DNA of 64,000 nt from Psychrobacter frigidicola (GTDB lineage: Bacteria > Pseudomonadota > Gammaproteobacteria > Pseudomonadales > Moraxellaceae). Under the pieces are notes generated by a model. The model did no database searches. It worked only from the letters and a program-made list of their open reading frames with translations, and had not been told where the DNA came from. The stretch covers positions 124,001 to 188,000 of the forward strand of contig NZ_VORZ01000001.1 in assembly GCF_007997305.1 (NCBI RefSeq). Reading direction: 5' to 3'. Position numbers and translations under genes: made by a program. How positions within the stretch are numbered: the first letter of the stretch is position 1; each line of letters starts with the position of its first letter. Positions 28,120-37,019 of this stretch are shown here, piece after piece.

Positions 28120-29781
28120 CTACGCCAAGATACGCCAAATAACCGCTAGGACAGCCAAAATATAAAAGACAGGAGATAACCAACCGATCACCTGTGTGGC
28201 AATAGTGATACATAACCCAAACCCTGCTAACGCTATCCAATCACGGCGGCGATCGTTGAGCATATCGGCGCGGATTTGTTGGATTTCACGCAGTTGACTG
28301 TCTTGTCGTGCCCCTTGTGAGGCGAGGCTTTGCATACCTTCATCCAATAATTTAGGGACATCGGTCGCAGATAATAATAGTTCCGGCAGTCTGTCGCGTA
28401 GCTGTCGCAAATTACGCATCGGATTAAGCTGCTCTTTGATCCAACTGCTCAAAATGGGTTTGGCAAGTGACCAAATATCCAAGTCTGGATATAAGTCGCG
28501 ACCCAAGCCTTCAACGTGTACCAAGGTCTTAAGTAGTAGCATTAGCTGTGGCGGAATGCTCATATGATGACGACGGGCAATATCTAATATTTGCATGAGT
28601 ACACCTGCAAAATCGATATCGTTAATAGATTTTTGCAGCATCGGGCCAACAGTACGGCTCATATCACGCATCAAGGCATGCTTATCAGCATTCGGCGGTA
28701 TCCAGCCTGCGCGGCCAACGATATCCACCATCGTGGTAAAGTTATTATTCATAACAGCCAGTAACATTCGCGCCACTATCAGCTGATCGTTTTTAGATAA
28801 GGTACCCATGATAGCGCAATCAAGACCGATATAGCGTGGCTCATGGCCGAGGTCAATAGCCGACATATCAGAGGTTAGCGTCTTAACTGGTGGCGTCTCA
28901 ACGAACACATTACCGGGATGCATATCGGCATGAAAAAAGTTATCACGAAAGACTTGGATAAAAAATATGGTTAAGCCTTTTTCTGCTAATGCTGCGCGAT
29001 CGTAGCCGAGCTGATCAAAGAGTTGTACTTGCGAAATAGGTACGCCTTGAATACGCTCCATCACCATGACATTTTTGGACGCGTCATAAACTTCTGGTAC
29101 ATACATTAATGCTGACCCTAAAAAGTTATTGCGCATCTTAGTGGTGTTTTCTGCCTCAAGAGTTAAATCCAACTCATTGAGCATCACTTGCCGATAGTCT
29201 TCGACAATATCAATGATATGTACCGCACGCGCCGCTTCAATACGTGCCGATGCCCAATTTGCCAGCTCACGTAGCAGCTCAAAGTCCGCAATGATTGTAG
29301 TACGAATGTCAGGGCGGACGACTTTTACCACCACTTCACGACCATCCGTTAGCGCGGCAGTATGCACTTGGGCGATAGAGGCGGCCGCTAAAGGCTTAAT
29401 ATCAAAACGTGCAAACAGCGTGTTAATAGATTGGCCTAAGCCATGCTTAAGGTCTTGAATTTGGGCAATGGCGATATCTGGCGCGAAAGGTTTGACTTGG
29501 TCTTGTAGCTGAATTAACTGCGTAATAATATCAGGAGGGACTAAATCTTGGCGGGTAGAGAGTAATTGCCCAAGTTTTAAAAATAGCGTGCCCATATCTT
29601 CAAGCGCGTATTTGATGGCGTTCGGCTGATGTTTTTTACCCCACGCGGCTGGATGTAAACGAATTAAACGCGCCAGCGGCTGCAACTGCGGCGCGTCTTC
29701 AATAAAAAAATGAGTGTCAATTCGATAGCTTGCCGCAATGCGCCAAAGCTCAAGTAGGCGGGCACGATGAGATAGTAGCAT
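28120..29781 (-). CDS. ubiB: UbiB, ubiquinone biosynthesis atypical kinase/ATPase
   Basis: UbiB is a membrane-attached ABC1/COQ8-family ATPase needed for ubiquinone synthesis, probably moving lipid intermediates. The 553 residues match the usual length. Seen: the KxGQ-type motif F-L-K-L-G-Q-L-L-S, the A-S-I-A-Q-V-H (A-rich loop), V-V-K-V-V-R-P, H-A-D-M-H-P-G-N-V-F (catalytic loop) and a later D-C-A-I-M-G in place of DFG. Two hydrophobic helices lie at the C-terminus. It follows ubiJ by about 140 bases and ubiE before that, the classical ubiE-ubiJ-ubiB order. Confidence 0.95.
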   Translation of the reverse strand: MLLSHRARLLELWRIAASYRIDTHFFIEDAPQLQPLARLIRLHPAAWGKKHQPNAIKYALEDMGTLFLKLGQLLSTRQDLVPPDIITQLIQLQDQVKPFAPDIAIAQIQDLKHGLGQSINTLFARFDIKPLAAASIAQVHTAALTDGREVVVKVVRPDIRTTIIADFELLRELANWASARIEAARAVHIIDIVEDYRQVMLNELDLTLEAENTTKMRNNFLGSALMYVPEVYDASKNVMVMERIQGVPISQVQLFDQLGYDRAALAEKGLTIFFIQVFRDNFFHADMHPGNVFVETPPVKTLTSDMSAIDLGHEPRYIGLDCAIMGTLSKNDQLIVARMLLAVMNNNFTTMVDIVGRAGWIPPNADKHALMRDMSRTVGPMLQKSINDIDFAGVLMQILDIARRHHMSIPPQLMLLLKTLVHVEGLGRDLYPDLDIWSLAKPILSSWIKEQLNPMRNLRQLRDRLPELLLSATDVPKLLDEGMQSLASQGARQDSQLREIQQIRADMLNDRRRDWIALAGFGLCITIATQVIGWLSPVFYILAVLAVIWRILA

Positions 29782-29920
29782 GGGCGATAATTACTCTAAA
29801 AAAGATACTCTAAAAAAACTATAAATAGATAGTTACTCTACATAAATTGCTATGAACCAATCATTACGCTAAACGATCAGTTTAGATAACTATACGGATA
29901 AGATGAGGAGTATTTATTAC

Positions 29921-30634
29921 TTATTGATTGTGGGTCAAGCGCGCTTGTTCAGCTTTAATAGCATTCAACCGCGCTTCTTCACGTTCAACATCAGCACGTA
30001 GCTTCAATAGGTGCTGCTTTAAATCATCAGATTGGGCTTTTTCCACAGGGTCAGGGGTGCTACTACCTGCGACATCATTGGCCCAATCGCTCACATCTTC
30101 GAAGGCACGCTTGGCGCTATGGCCAAAACTGCGCTTGAGCTGCGAGATAAGCAGGTGTAGTTGACTTGCCAAGGGCTTACCAATTACAGGCTCAAGCTGT
30201 CCTGCGATATCAGGGTCAAAGCCTGCTACCAATTGCTTAACTTGCATAAGTACTTTGTAATCACCAGCAATCGGCAAATTACCTTCAGCACCGCGCATCA
30301 AGTTAAGCAATTGCGCAGGATTTTCAACGTTAAGGATACAATCAGGAAGACTACGACCAAGACGCGCCATGTCTATATCTGCTTGCAGACGCCCATCAGT
30401 TATAGGCTTACCAGCGCTATTATGCTGCGATTCCAACACATCACCAGTAGTAACAGGCTCAAAACGTAGGCGTTCATGATTAAATAAAACATCTACCTGT
30501 ATCTCAGGCATCGCCATATTAAGGCGCAATACTTTACCAGCAAGCGAAGCAAGCCCTGCCTGAGTAATCTCATCACTACCAATAGCGATATTAATCAGCT
30601 TTTCGGCACCTGCTAAAAGTAATATAGTCAGCAT
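29921..30634 (-). CDS. ubiJ: UbiJ-like SCP2-domain ubiquinone biosynthesis accessory protein
   Basis: UbiJ binds lipid intermediates for the Ubi complex. The 237 residues start M-L-T-I-L-L-L-A-G-A-E with an SCP2-type fold (about 1-120) and end in a helical, charged C-terminus (A-D-V-E-R-E-E-A-R-L-N) typical of UbiJ. The chosen ATG has a GAGGG site; the frame is open 27 codons further upstream into ubiE. Sequence conservation in this family is low, so the call rests on length, domain order and position between ubiE and ubiB. Confidence 0.85.
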   Translation of the reverse strand: MLTILLLAGAEKLINIAIGSDEITQAGLASLAGKVLRLNMAMPEIQVDVLFNHERLRFEPVTTGDVLESQHNSAGKPITDGRLQADIDMARLGRSLPDCILNVENPAQLLNLMRGAEGNLPIAGDYKVLMQVKQLVAGFDPDIAGQLEPVIGKPLASQLHLLISQLKRSFGHSAKRAFEDVSDWANDVAGSSTPDPVEKAQSDDLKQHLLKLRADVEREEARLNAIKAEQARLTHNQ

Positions 30635-30683
30635 AATACGCCCTCGTGTTGAATCTCTGATGTTGGATAAAGAACGATGACTT

Positions 30684-31832
30684 TTAAGCTTTAAAGCCGC
30701 GATGCACTGCCACAATCCCGAACGTTAAATTATTATAATCGCAATTTTCAAAACCTGCTTGCTCCATCATCTGCTTTAATGACTGCTGATCGGGATGCAT
30801 ACGAATCGACTCTGCTAGATACTTATAGCTTTCAGAATCGTTGGCAACAACCTTACCCATCAATGGCAAAGCTGTGAAAGAATATAAATCGTAGGCTTTT
30901 GATAAGGGTTCAAAGATAGGTTTTGAGAATTCCAAAATCAATAAGCGACCACCCGGTTTAAGTACACGGTACATCGCACGTAGCGCTGCATCTTTATCGG
31001 TCACATTACGTAGACCAAAGCTGATGGTCAGCAAGTCAAAACTATTGTCCTCAAATGGGGCAAGCGTTTCAGCATTAGCCAATACAAAGTCCACGTTATT
31101 ACAGCCGGCATTAATCAAACGCTCACGACCGACCTCTAACATCGCAGCATTGATGTCTGATAACACCACATGACCATTCTTGCCCACTTCACGGCTAAAG
31201 ACTTTTGCCAAATCGCCAGTACCGCCTGCAATATCAAGCACATGCTGACCTGCGCGCACACCGGATAAACTGATGGCATAGCGCTTCCACAAGCGGTGAA
31301 TACCAAACGACATTAAGTCATTCATAATATCGTATTTTTTGGCAACTGAAGTAAAGACATCGGACACCCGCGCTTGTTTTTCAGCTTTATTTACCGTTGT
31401 GTAGCCAAAATGCGTCTCTTCTTCGCCATCAGTATCAGAAGTATGCGGATTATTAATATCATCACGATGATTAAAAGCCGTTTGTTTTGCTGCTGGCTTG
31501 TTATCAGTATCTTTATCAGTGCTTTTTTTGGTACTACTACTCGGCATAGTCGTTTGTTGACCTTGTGGCGTGCCCGTAGGTAAGTCTTCAACCTTAGTAA
31601 AAGCATCCTCACTGCTGGTTTCTACCGCAGCACTGTTCTTGATGACTTCATTAAGCACTGGGCTTTGGCGCGCTTGCGCTTTGGCACTGATGTCTTGACT
31701 ATGAGCAATACTGTCTCTGACCAGTTTATCTTGAATATTGCCATTGGCAGTTTGCTTATTATCGATGGCAGTTTTCTTATCGTCAGGCTGAGCGTTATCG
31801 CTATTTAAATTAACATTTGAGGTATCAGGCAT
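30684..31832 (-). CDS. ubiE: UbiE, demethylmenaquinone/2-octaprenyl-methoxy-benzoquinol C-methyltransferase with long N-terminal extension
   Basis: UbiE is a SAM-dependent C-methyltransferase in quinone synthesis. The enzyme body begins around residue 133 (T-H-F-G-Y-T-T-V) and includes V-F-x-S-V-A-x-x-Y-D-I-M-N-D-L, motif [11 protein letters not shown] and the F-G-L-R-N-V-T-D segment. UbiE is normally about 250 residues; this protein has 382. The first 130 are hydrophilic (Asp, Asn, Lys, Thr, Gln) with no predicted structure. The start follows a TAAGGGTAT region with modest match. A downstream start just before the domain would give a normal enzyme, but I see no better ribosome site there. 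Confidence 0.92.
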   Translation of the reverse strand: MPDTSNVNLNSDNAQPDDKKTAIDNKQTANGNIQDKLVRDSIAHSQDISAKAQARQSPVLNEVIKNSAAVETSSEDAFTKVEDLPTGTPQGQQTTMPSSSTKKSTDKDTDNKPAAKQTAFNHRDDINNPHTSDTDGEEETHFGYTTVNKAEKQARVSDVFTSVAKKYDIMNDLMSFGIHRLWKRYAISLSGVRAGQHVLDIAGGTGDLAKVFSREVGKNGHVVLSDINAAMLEVGRERLINAGCNNVDFVLANAETLAPFEDNSFDLLTISFGLRNVTDKDAALRAMYRVLKPGGRLLILEFSKPIFEPLSKAYDLYSFTALPLMGKVVANDSESYKYLAESIRMHPDQQSLKQMMEQAGFENCDYNNLTFGIVAVHRGFKA

Positions 31833-31894
31833 AAGGGTATCCAGTTACTTGTTTTTATGTTTATTGATTGAAAAGCATTGGGCTTGGGTTATCG

Positions 31895-32617
31895 CTATGA
31901 TACACCAAACGTCGCTGTCTTGCCGTTACTGCCAGCAGCATGCACTTGATCAATAATCTTCATCTCACGCTTGCAGAACGGTTCAATAAAACCAGTGACA
32001 CTATCCAGCGGTTTCATTGCCTTAAAACCGGCATCAATAAAGTCATACATAGGCTGATAATTATGACTATAGGCAGTGCTTTTAGCCATTGCAAATACCT
32101 TTTTTAACACAAAGGAGTTGAGATATTTGTCTGTGCGATAGCAGACATCTTTAAGGTTGTTAATTTGAACACGGCGCTCATCTGATTCATCAACGGCTTG
32201 GTAGGCGGCAAGCATATTCTTTTCGTCAACAGGCAAGTCTTTTGATACCAACCATTGCGCCAAATGCATATCCAGTTCAATCGCTAAAATGGCAGCTTGA
32301 ATGGCCATACTGCCGGTTTCAAGAACCGTCTCTTTTGCCAAGCGTTCAAGTTTTTTGGCTTTAGGTAAAATACGTTCTAATTGTTCCGCTAATAGCTTAA
32401 ATTCTCCACCACCATATAATTGAGTAAGAAAATAGTCCGCCATAGGTTTATTCTTTGGCTGCTCAAATAAGTCGCTATGTGTACGCTGAAGACGCGCCCG
32501 TTGCCATGCTTGAACTTCAACAAGCTTAGACTGGAGCTCAGTATCTTCATGATAAGGCAGCGCCCAATAACGGGTTAAATGGTGTTGTAGCTCAGATAAA
32601 GCAGACATGGCAGACAA
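31895..32617 (-). CDS. FFLEELY-motif protein of unknown function
   Basis: This is a 240-residue, mostly helical, soluble protein. It contains Y-F-L-T-Q-L-Y-G-G-G-E-F, matching the pattern after which the FFLEELY family is named (common in Acinetobacter, Psychrobacter and relatives), followed by E-Q-L-E-R-I-L-P-K. No catalytic motif is evident. The start at 32617 has a weak AGGATTG-like site. It is 60 bases upstream of ubiE on the same strand, which may reflect cotranscription. Function is unknown. Confidence 0.75.
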   Translation of the reverse strand: MSAMSALSELQHHLTRYWALPYHEDTELQSKLVEVQAWQRARLQRTHSDLFEQPKNKPMADYFLTQLYGGGEFKLLAEQLERILPKAKKLERLAKETVLETGSMAIQAAILAIELDMHLAQWLVSKDLPVDEKNMLAAYQAVDESDERRVQINNLKDVCYRTDKYLNSFVLKKVFAMAKSTAYSHNYQPMYDFIDAGFKAMKPLDSVTGFIEPFCKREMKIIDQVHAAGSNGKTATFGVS

Positions 32618-32896
32618 TCCTCTATAAAGAAATATGGGGTATTAAGCAAAGTGGTTTTAATATTAACTGGTTTTAGGACGGTTTTTATAAAACCAACCGT
32701 TATAAGGTGGATGATAGGCGTTAATGACTTGGCATGCCACCATTATAGTATGTCACCTTAAAATAAAATAAGGCAGAATACAAATGCCAAACTGTTACAT
32801 AGCAACGTTATTTATGGTTTCGGTGAGTGCTATTATTTATAGATACGTCTTATTAAGCTAATATCATCATTAATCTTATGACAGTGAGAATAAAAA

Positions 32897-34720
32897 ATGT
32901 CAAAAAATAAGCCAGATAACAAGAAGGCTGATAGTTTAGCGAAAGAGAAAGAGCCATTACAAACCGTAAGCGCACAATTTAGCGAAGAGGTGATCAATCA
33001 GCGTTTAACACCCAATCCACTGAGTCAGTTTTCAATGGATAAAGATGCCCTTAGATTGGCGTTAGTCACTGCCCAATTTGCTCTGCGAGCCACACGAAAG
33101 CAAGCACCGCCAACGATTGATAAACCCACCGGACTGTTAGTACTGGTCAACGGTATGGAGCAAGCAGGTAAAGGGACGGCCGTTACGCAGCTGCGCCAAT
33201 GGGTGGATCCGCGTCTATTAAAGGTGGAGGCGACCATCGGTTATCCCTCATTGATGCATCAGCCGATTTGGCAGGCACATATCAAAGCCATGCCTCGTCA
33301 TGGAGATGTGATGGTCTATTTTGGCAACTGGTATGCTGACTTGTTATATAACGTCATGCGCATGGCGACCACTAAGGTTCCAATTGACAATAAGTCCGAA
33401 AAAAACACTAAGGTTAAAAGTAAGTCGTCTAAAAATAACGCTTATCAAAACAATAATTTTAAAAATAAGCAGCCAGACTCAAATCTACCTATCGCGAAGT
33501 GGCAAAATTACTTACATGAGCAGCTTATTGAACTACAAACCTTTGAGCATGACCTTGCGGTTAACCACACGAAGATATTAAAATGCTGGTTTCATATCGA
33601 TGCTGAAACCTTACAAGCGCGGTTAAATGATGACGAAGCCGATCCCCAATTTTTATACCAAATCGACTGGAGCGATGCTGAAGTTTTAGCGCAGTTTAAT
33701 CAGGTTGCCGCTACGCTATTAAGTCAACAAGGGGATTGGGTTATTATTGATGGCTGCAATAAATCACAAGCAGCAACCGATTTCTGTCATGAAGTGCTAC
33801 AGGCAATGCAAGCAGCACTAGCCAGTAGCAGCGTGCCTGCTAAAGATATACTTGACGGTGATGCTAATGATGATATTAGCAATATTGATAAAAAGTGCGA
33901 CAAGAAGTCTTCTACAGCGACTGATAATATAGACGTGGTTAACAACAGTTTTATCAATACAAGCTTGTATCATGATTCAGCTCCATTTGTACCAGTAGAG
34001 ATACCCAAACTACTGATAGATATTGATAACCCGGACATGGTTAAATCTGTTTATCATGAACAGCTGGCGGCGAAACAAGCCCAGCTTGCTGAGTTGTTGC
34101 GTGCGCGTGGTAGTCGTCATGTGGTGTTTGCTTTTGAGGGAATGGATGCAGCGGGCAAGGGCGGGGCAATCAAAAGAGTAGTTGCACCGCTCGATCCGCG
34201 TGAATATCAGATTTATAATATTGGTGCACCGATGCTTTATGAGTTGCAGCATCCGTATTTATGGCGGTTTTGGACGCGGCTGCCTAATGAGCAAATAGAT
34301 CGCATTAGCCGTATCGCCATTTTTGACCGCACATGGTATGGGCGAGTATTAGTTGAGCGTATCGAGAATCTTACGACGGGTGATGAATGGCAGCGGGCTT
34401 ATGCGGAGATTAATCGCTTTGAGGAAGATTTAGTATCAACAGGCACAATTGTGCTGAAATACTGGCTGGCTATTGATAAAAAAGAACAGCTAGAACGCTT
34501 TGATGACCGTCAGGATACCCCGCATAAGCAGTTTAAGCTTACGGATGATGACTGGCGCAACCGCGATAAGTGGGGAGATTATGTGCAAGCGGCAGCAGAT
34601 ATGCTGGCACGTACCGATACTACTGCTGCGCCGTGGTGTGTGGTAGCGACCAATAACAAGCACTACGCCCGTTTGCAAGTCCTCGATCATGCGATTATAC
34701 AACTCGAAAATCGTTTATAA
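32897..34720 (+). CDS. pap: Polyphosphate:AMP phosphotransferase (two-domain PPK2, Pap type)
   Basis: This enzyme phosphorylates AMP to ADP with polyphosphate, as known from Acinetobacter johnsonii. The 607 residues hold two PPK2 kinase domains. The N-domain Walker A is G-M-E-Q-A-G-K-G-T; the C-domain has G-M-D-A-A-G-K-G-G, the lid segment D-R-T-W-Y-G-R-V-L-V-E-R and R-F-D-D-R. Two-domain PPK2 proteins usually use the C-domain for catalysis. Two Lys/Asn/Asp-rich insertions (about residues 163-198 inside the N-domain and 315-355 between domains) make it about 100 residues longer than usual. A PiT phosphate transporter gene is next on the same strand. Confidence 0.9.
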   Translation: MSKNKPDNKKADSLAKEKEPLQTVSAQFSEEVINQRLTPNPLSQFSMDKDALRLALVTAQFALRATRKQAPPTIDKPTGLLVLVNGMEQAGKGTAVTQLRQWVDPRLLKVEATIGYPSLMHQPIWQAHIKAMPRHGDVMVYFGNWYADLLYNVMRMATTKVPIDNKSEKNTKVKSKSSKNNAYQNNNFKNKQPDSNLPIAKWQNYLHEQLIELQTFEHDLAVNHTKILKCWFHIDAETLQARLNDDEADPQFLYQIDWSDAEVLAQFNQVAATLLSQQGDWVIIDGCNKSQAATDFCHEVLQAMQAALASSSVPAKDILDGDANDDISNIDKKCDKKSSTATDNIDVVNNSFINTSLYHDSAPFVPVEIPKLLIDIDNPDMVKSVYHEQLAAKQAQLAELLRARGSRHVVFAFEGMDAAGKGGAIKRVVAPLDPREYQIYNIGAPMLYELQHPYLWRFWTRLPNEQIDRISRIAIFDRTWYGRVLVERIENLTTGDEWQRAYAEINRFEEDLVSTGTIVLKYWLAIDKKEQLERFDDRQDTPHKQFKLTDDDWRNRDKWGDYVQAAADMLARTDTTAAPWCVVATNNKHYARLQVLDHAIIQLENRL

Positions 34721-35257
34721 TATTAATTAATAGCAGTATCCTAAAAAAATTATCATCTTCATCATGCATTATATGCATATATTGAATATAATAGGCGCGA
34801 TGATAGACGCAGACCGATAGTGCCGCTATCTGCGCGTCAATTTACAACCCTATTTTTCTTGTCATCAGTGCTCGAACATACAGTGGAAAGCTCAAGTTAC
34901 AAGGTGATGCACGTAAAGCGATTTCATATGGACTCGTTTTATGTGCTGCTTGTTATCTTGCCTATTGATATGTCGCCCGCCGCATTGGTTTTATTTCACG
35001 TTTATCATAATGACTATAAATAGTCTCAATGTGATGGCAGATGATTATTCAAAATAGTCCGTGCCTAAAGTTTTATATTAAGAGGAGATGGCATTGTCGA
35101 ATTTATGTTATCCATAGTTTATGTCAGACCTCACGTTCATAATATAAGTCTACGTCATCTATAGTATTGCGCTGCCATATTATTGTCACTGCACACATAA
35201 TAGCAATGTCATCAATTGCATGTATCTTCACTAAGCTTACGCAAGGCATACCAATTT
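34721..35257. other. Intergenic region between pap and the PiT gene
   Basis: This is 537 bases. An imperfect hairpin around 34808-34840 pairs GACGCAGA with TCTGCGCGTC; it lacks a T-run directly after it. A 67-codon frame at 34820-35023 has no ribosome site and no recognisable protein pattern, so it is not called. Promoter elements for the transporter could not be fixed. Confidence 0.4.
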
Positions 35258-36868
35258 ATGGGTATTAGCAACCAATCTTCAAAGTCTGCCGGATCAGTCG
35301 GCAATACGAGAATTAATATATTTTTCGCTCTTCTCCTTATCGGGATGACCGGCTACTTTTTGTGGTGGGGTTTGGAGTACACCTTGCATCAGCAGACGTT
35401 ATTGTTTGTCGTGGCTACCGCTTTTGGTGTCTTTATGGCATTCAATATTGGTGGTAATGACGTTGCCAACTCTTTTGGCACCTCTGTTGGTGCAGGCACG
35501 TTAACGATTACGCAAGCATTATGTGTGGCGGCGATATTTGAAGTATCAGGCGCTGTTCTCGCAGGCGCTGAGGTGACAGATACGATTCGTAAAGGCATCG
35601 TTGATTTAGATGGTCTTTCAGTTACGCCCAACCAGTTTATTTATGTGATGCTCTCAGCTTTAATTGCCGCGGCGTTTTGGCTGTTATTTGCCACTAAAAG
35701 GGGACTTCCAGTATCCACGACCCATGCCATCATTGGTGGCGTCGTGGGCAGCTCCATTGTACTGGGTTTTGATTTGGGCGGCAGTTCAATGGCGTTTTCT
35801 ACGGTCAACTGGCCAACCATTGCGCAAATCGCCACTTCTTGGGTCATATCGCCCGTATTAGGTGGAGTCATCGCCTATTTGCTATATGGACAAATTAAAA
35901 AGAACATCATTGATTACAATGATAAAACCGAAGCGCAAATCGTTGAGCTCAAAGACGATAAGAAAATAATAAAAGAAAACCATAAAGTTTATTTCGATGC
36001 AATGACAGAGTCCGAGAAGCTGCCATATACCTCGTCGATGCTGCACGATCAAGACATCTATAAAGATGAAGATTGTACGCTTGAGGATCTTGAAACAGAC
36101 TATTATAAAAACCTGTATAAAATTGATCGTGAGCGTACTGGTTTAGATACCTTAAAAGCACTGAAAAAATGGGTACCTATTATCGCAGCAGCAGGCGCGG
36201 TAGTAATGACTGCAATGGTCGTCTTTAAAGGTCTCAAAAACGTCAATAGTCATCTGACAAACTTAAATGCCTTTTTATTCATGGGTATGGTAGGCGCATT
36301 GGTTTGGCTTGCGACTTATATCTATACCAAAAGTATCCGTGGTAAACATAAAGAAGATCTGACCAAAGCGACCTTTATTATGTTTAGCTGGATGCAGGTC
36401 TTTACGGCCTCAGCATTTGCCTTTAGTCATGGTTCGAACGATATTGCCAACGCGGTAGGCCCTTTTGCTGCCATTATGGATGTCATTCGTACGAATGAGA
36501 TTGCCTCACATGCTGCTGTACCTCCAGCAGTGATGATAACCTTTGGCGTATCATTGATTGTTGGCCTCTGGTTTATCGGTAAAGAAGTGATTCAAACGGT
36601 AGGCACGAACTTAGCGAAAATGCATCCTGCTTCTGGTTTCTCTGCTGAGCTTGCGGCGGCGGCGGTCGTTATGGGTGCGTCAACTATGGGACTGCCTGTA
36701 TCAAGTACACATACGCTAGTCGGTGCTGTTTTAGGGATTGGTATTGTTAATAAAGATACCAACTGGGCATTGATGAAGCCCATTGGCTTAGCTTGGGTAA
36801 TCACGCTACCAGCTGCAGCTATAATGTCGGCAGTAAGTTTCGTTATTTTAAATCAGGTTTTTCATTAA
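35258..36868 (+). CDS. pit: Inorganic phosphate transporter, PiT family
   Basis: This is a membrane symporter for metal-phosphate or cation-phosphate. The 536 residues show the duplicated PHO4 signature: G-G-N-D-V-A-N-S-F-G-T in the N-half and G-S-N-D-I-A-N-A-V-G-P in the C-half, each followed by Ala/Gly-rich helices. About ten membrane segments are visible. A long charged cytoplasmic loop (roughly residues 215-310) separates the halves. ATG 35216 is also in frame, but only 35258 has a plausible AAGG site and starts the usual way. It neighbours the polyphosphate:AMP phosphotransferase, which suggests a phosphate-storage theme. Na+ versus H+ coupling cannot be told. Confidence 0.92.
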   Translation: MGISNQSSKSAGSVGNTRINIFFALLLIGMTGYFLWWGLEYTLHQQTLLFVVATAFGVFMAFNIGGNDVANSFGTSVGAGTLTITQALCVAAIFEVSGAVLAGAEVTDTIRKGIVDLDGLSVTPNQFIYVMLSALIAAAFWLLFATKRGLPVSTTHAIIGGVVGSSIVLGFDLGGSSMAFSTVNWPTIAQIATSWVISPVLGGVIAYLLYGQIKKNIIDYNDKTEAQIVELKDDKKIIKENHKVYFDAMTESEKLPYTSSMLHDQDIYKDEDCTLEDLETDYYKNLYKIDRERTGLDTLKALKKWVPIIAAAGAVVMTAMVVFKGLKNVNSHLTNLNAFLFMGMVGALVWLATYIYTKSIRGKHKEDLTKATFIMFSWMQVFTASAFAFSHGSNDIANAVGPFAAIMDVIRTNEIASHAAVPPAVMITFGVSLIVGLWFIGKEVIQTVGTNLAKMHPASGFSAELAAAAVVMGASTMGLPVSSTHTLVGAVLGIGIVNKDTNWALMKPIGLAWVITLPAAAIMSAVSFVILNQVFH

Positions 36869-36929
36869 TTTAATTTAGGTTAATGAAATAAAATTTTCAT
36901 TTAAAATCATTTTCTTAGAACTACCTATG

Positions 36930-36968
36930 AAAAAACGCTTATTGGTATTATGCCAATAAGCGTTTTTT
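36930..36968. terminator. Bidirectional terminator between pit and the HTH-aminotransferase gene
   Basis: The exact arms AAAAAACGCTTATTGG and CCAATAAGCGTTTTTT enclose a 7-base loop between convergent genes. Confidence 0.92.
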
Positions 36969-37019
36969 TAGCTATATTCACCGTATTGAGCAGTAAACTT
37001 TTACGGTTAAATCTAAAAA

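Noticed and set aside
34820..35023. 67-codon frame as a gene
   Set aside because: No ribosome site, no protein-like pattern, and it lies over a hairpin.
35180..35215. Pho box before the phosphate transporter
   Set aside because: Two GTCAY elements are 22 bases apart, but the middle repeat does not match the 11-base Pho-box pattern.
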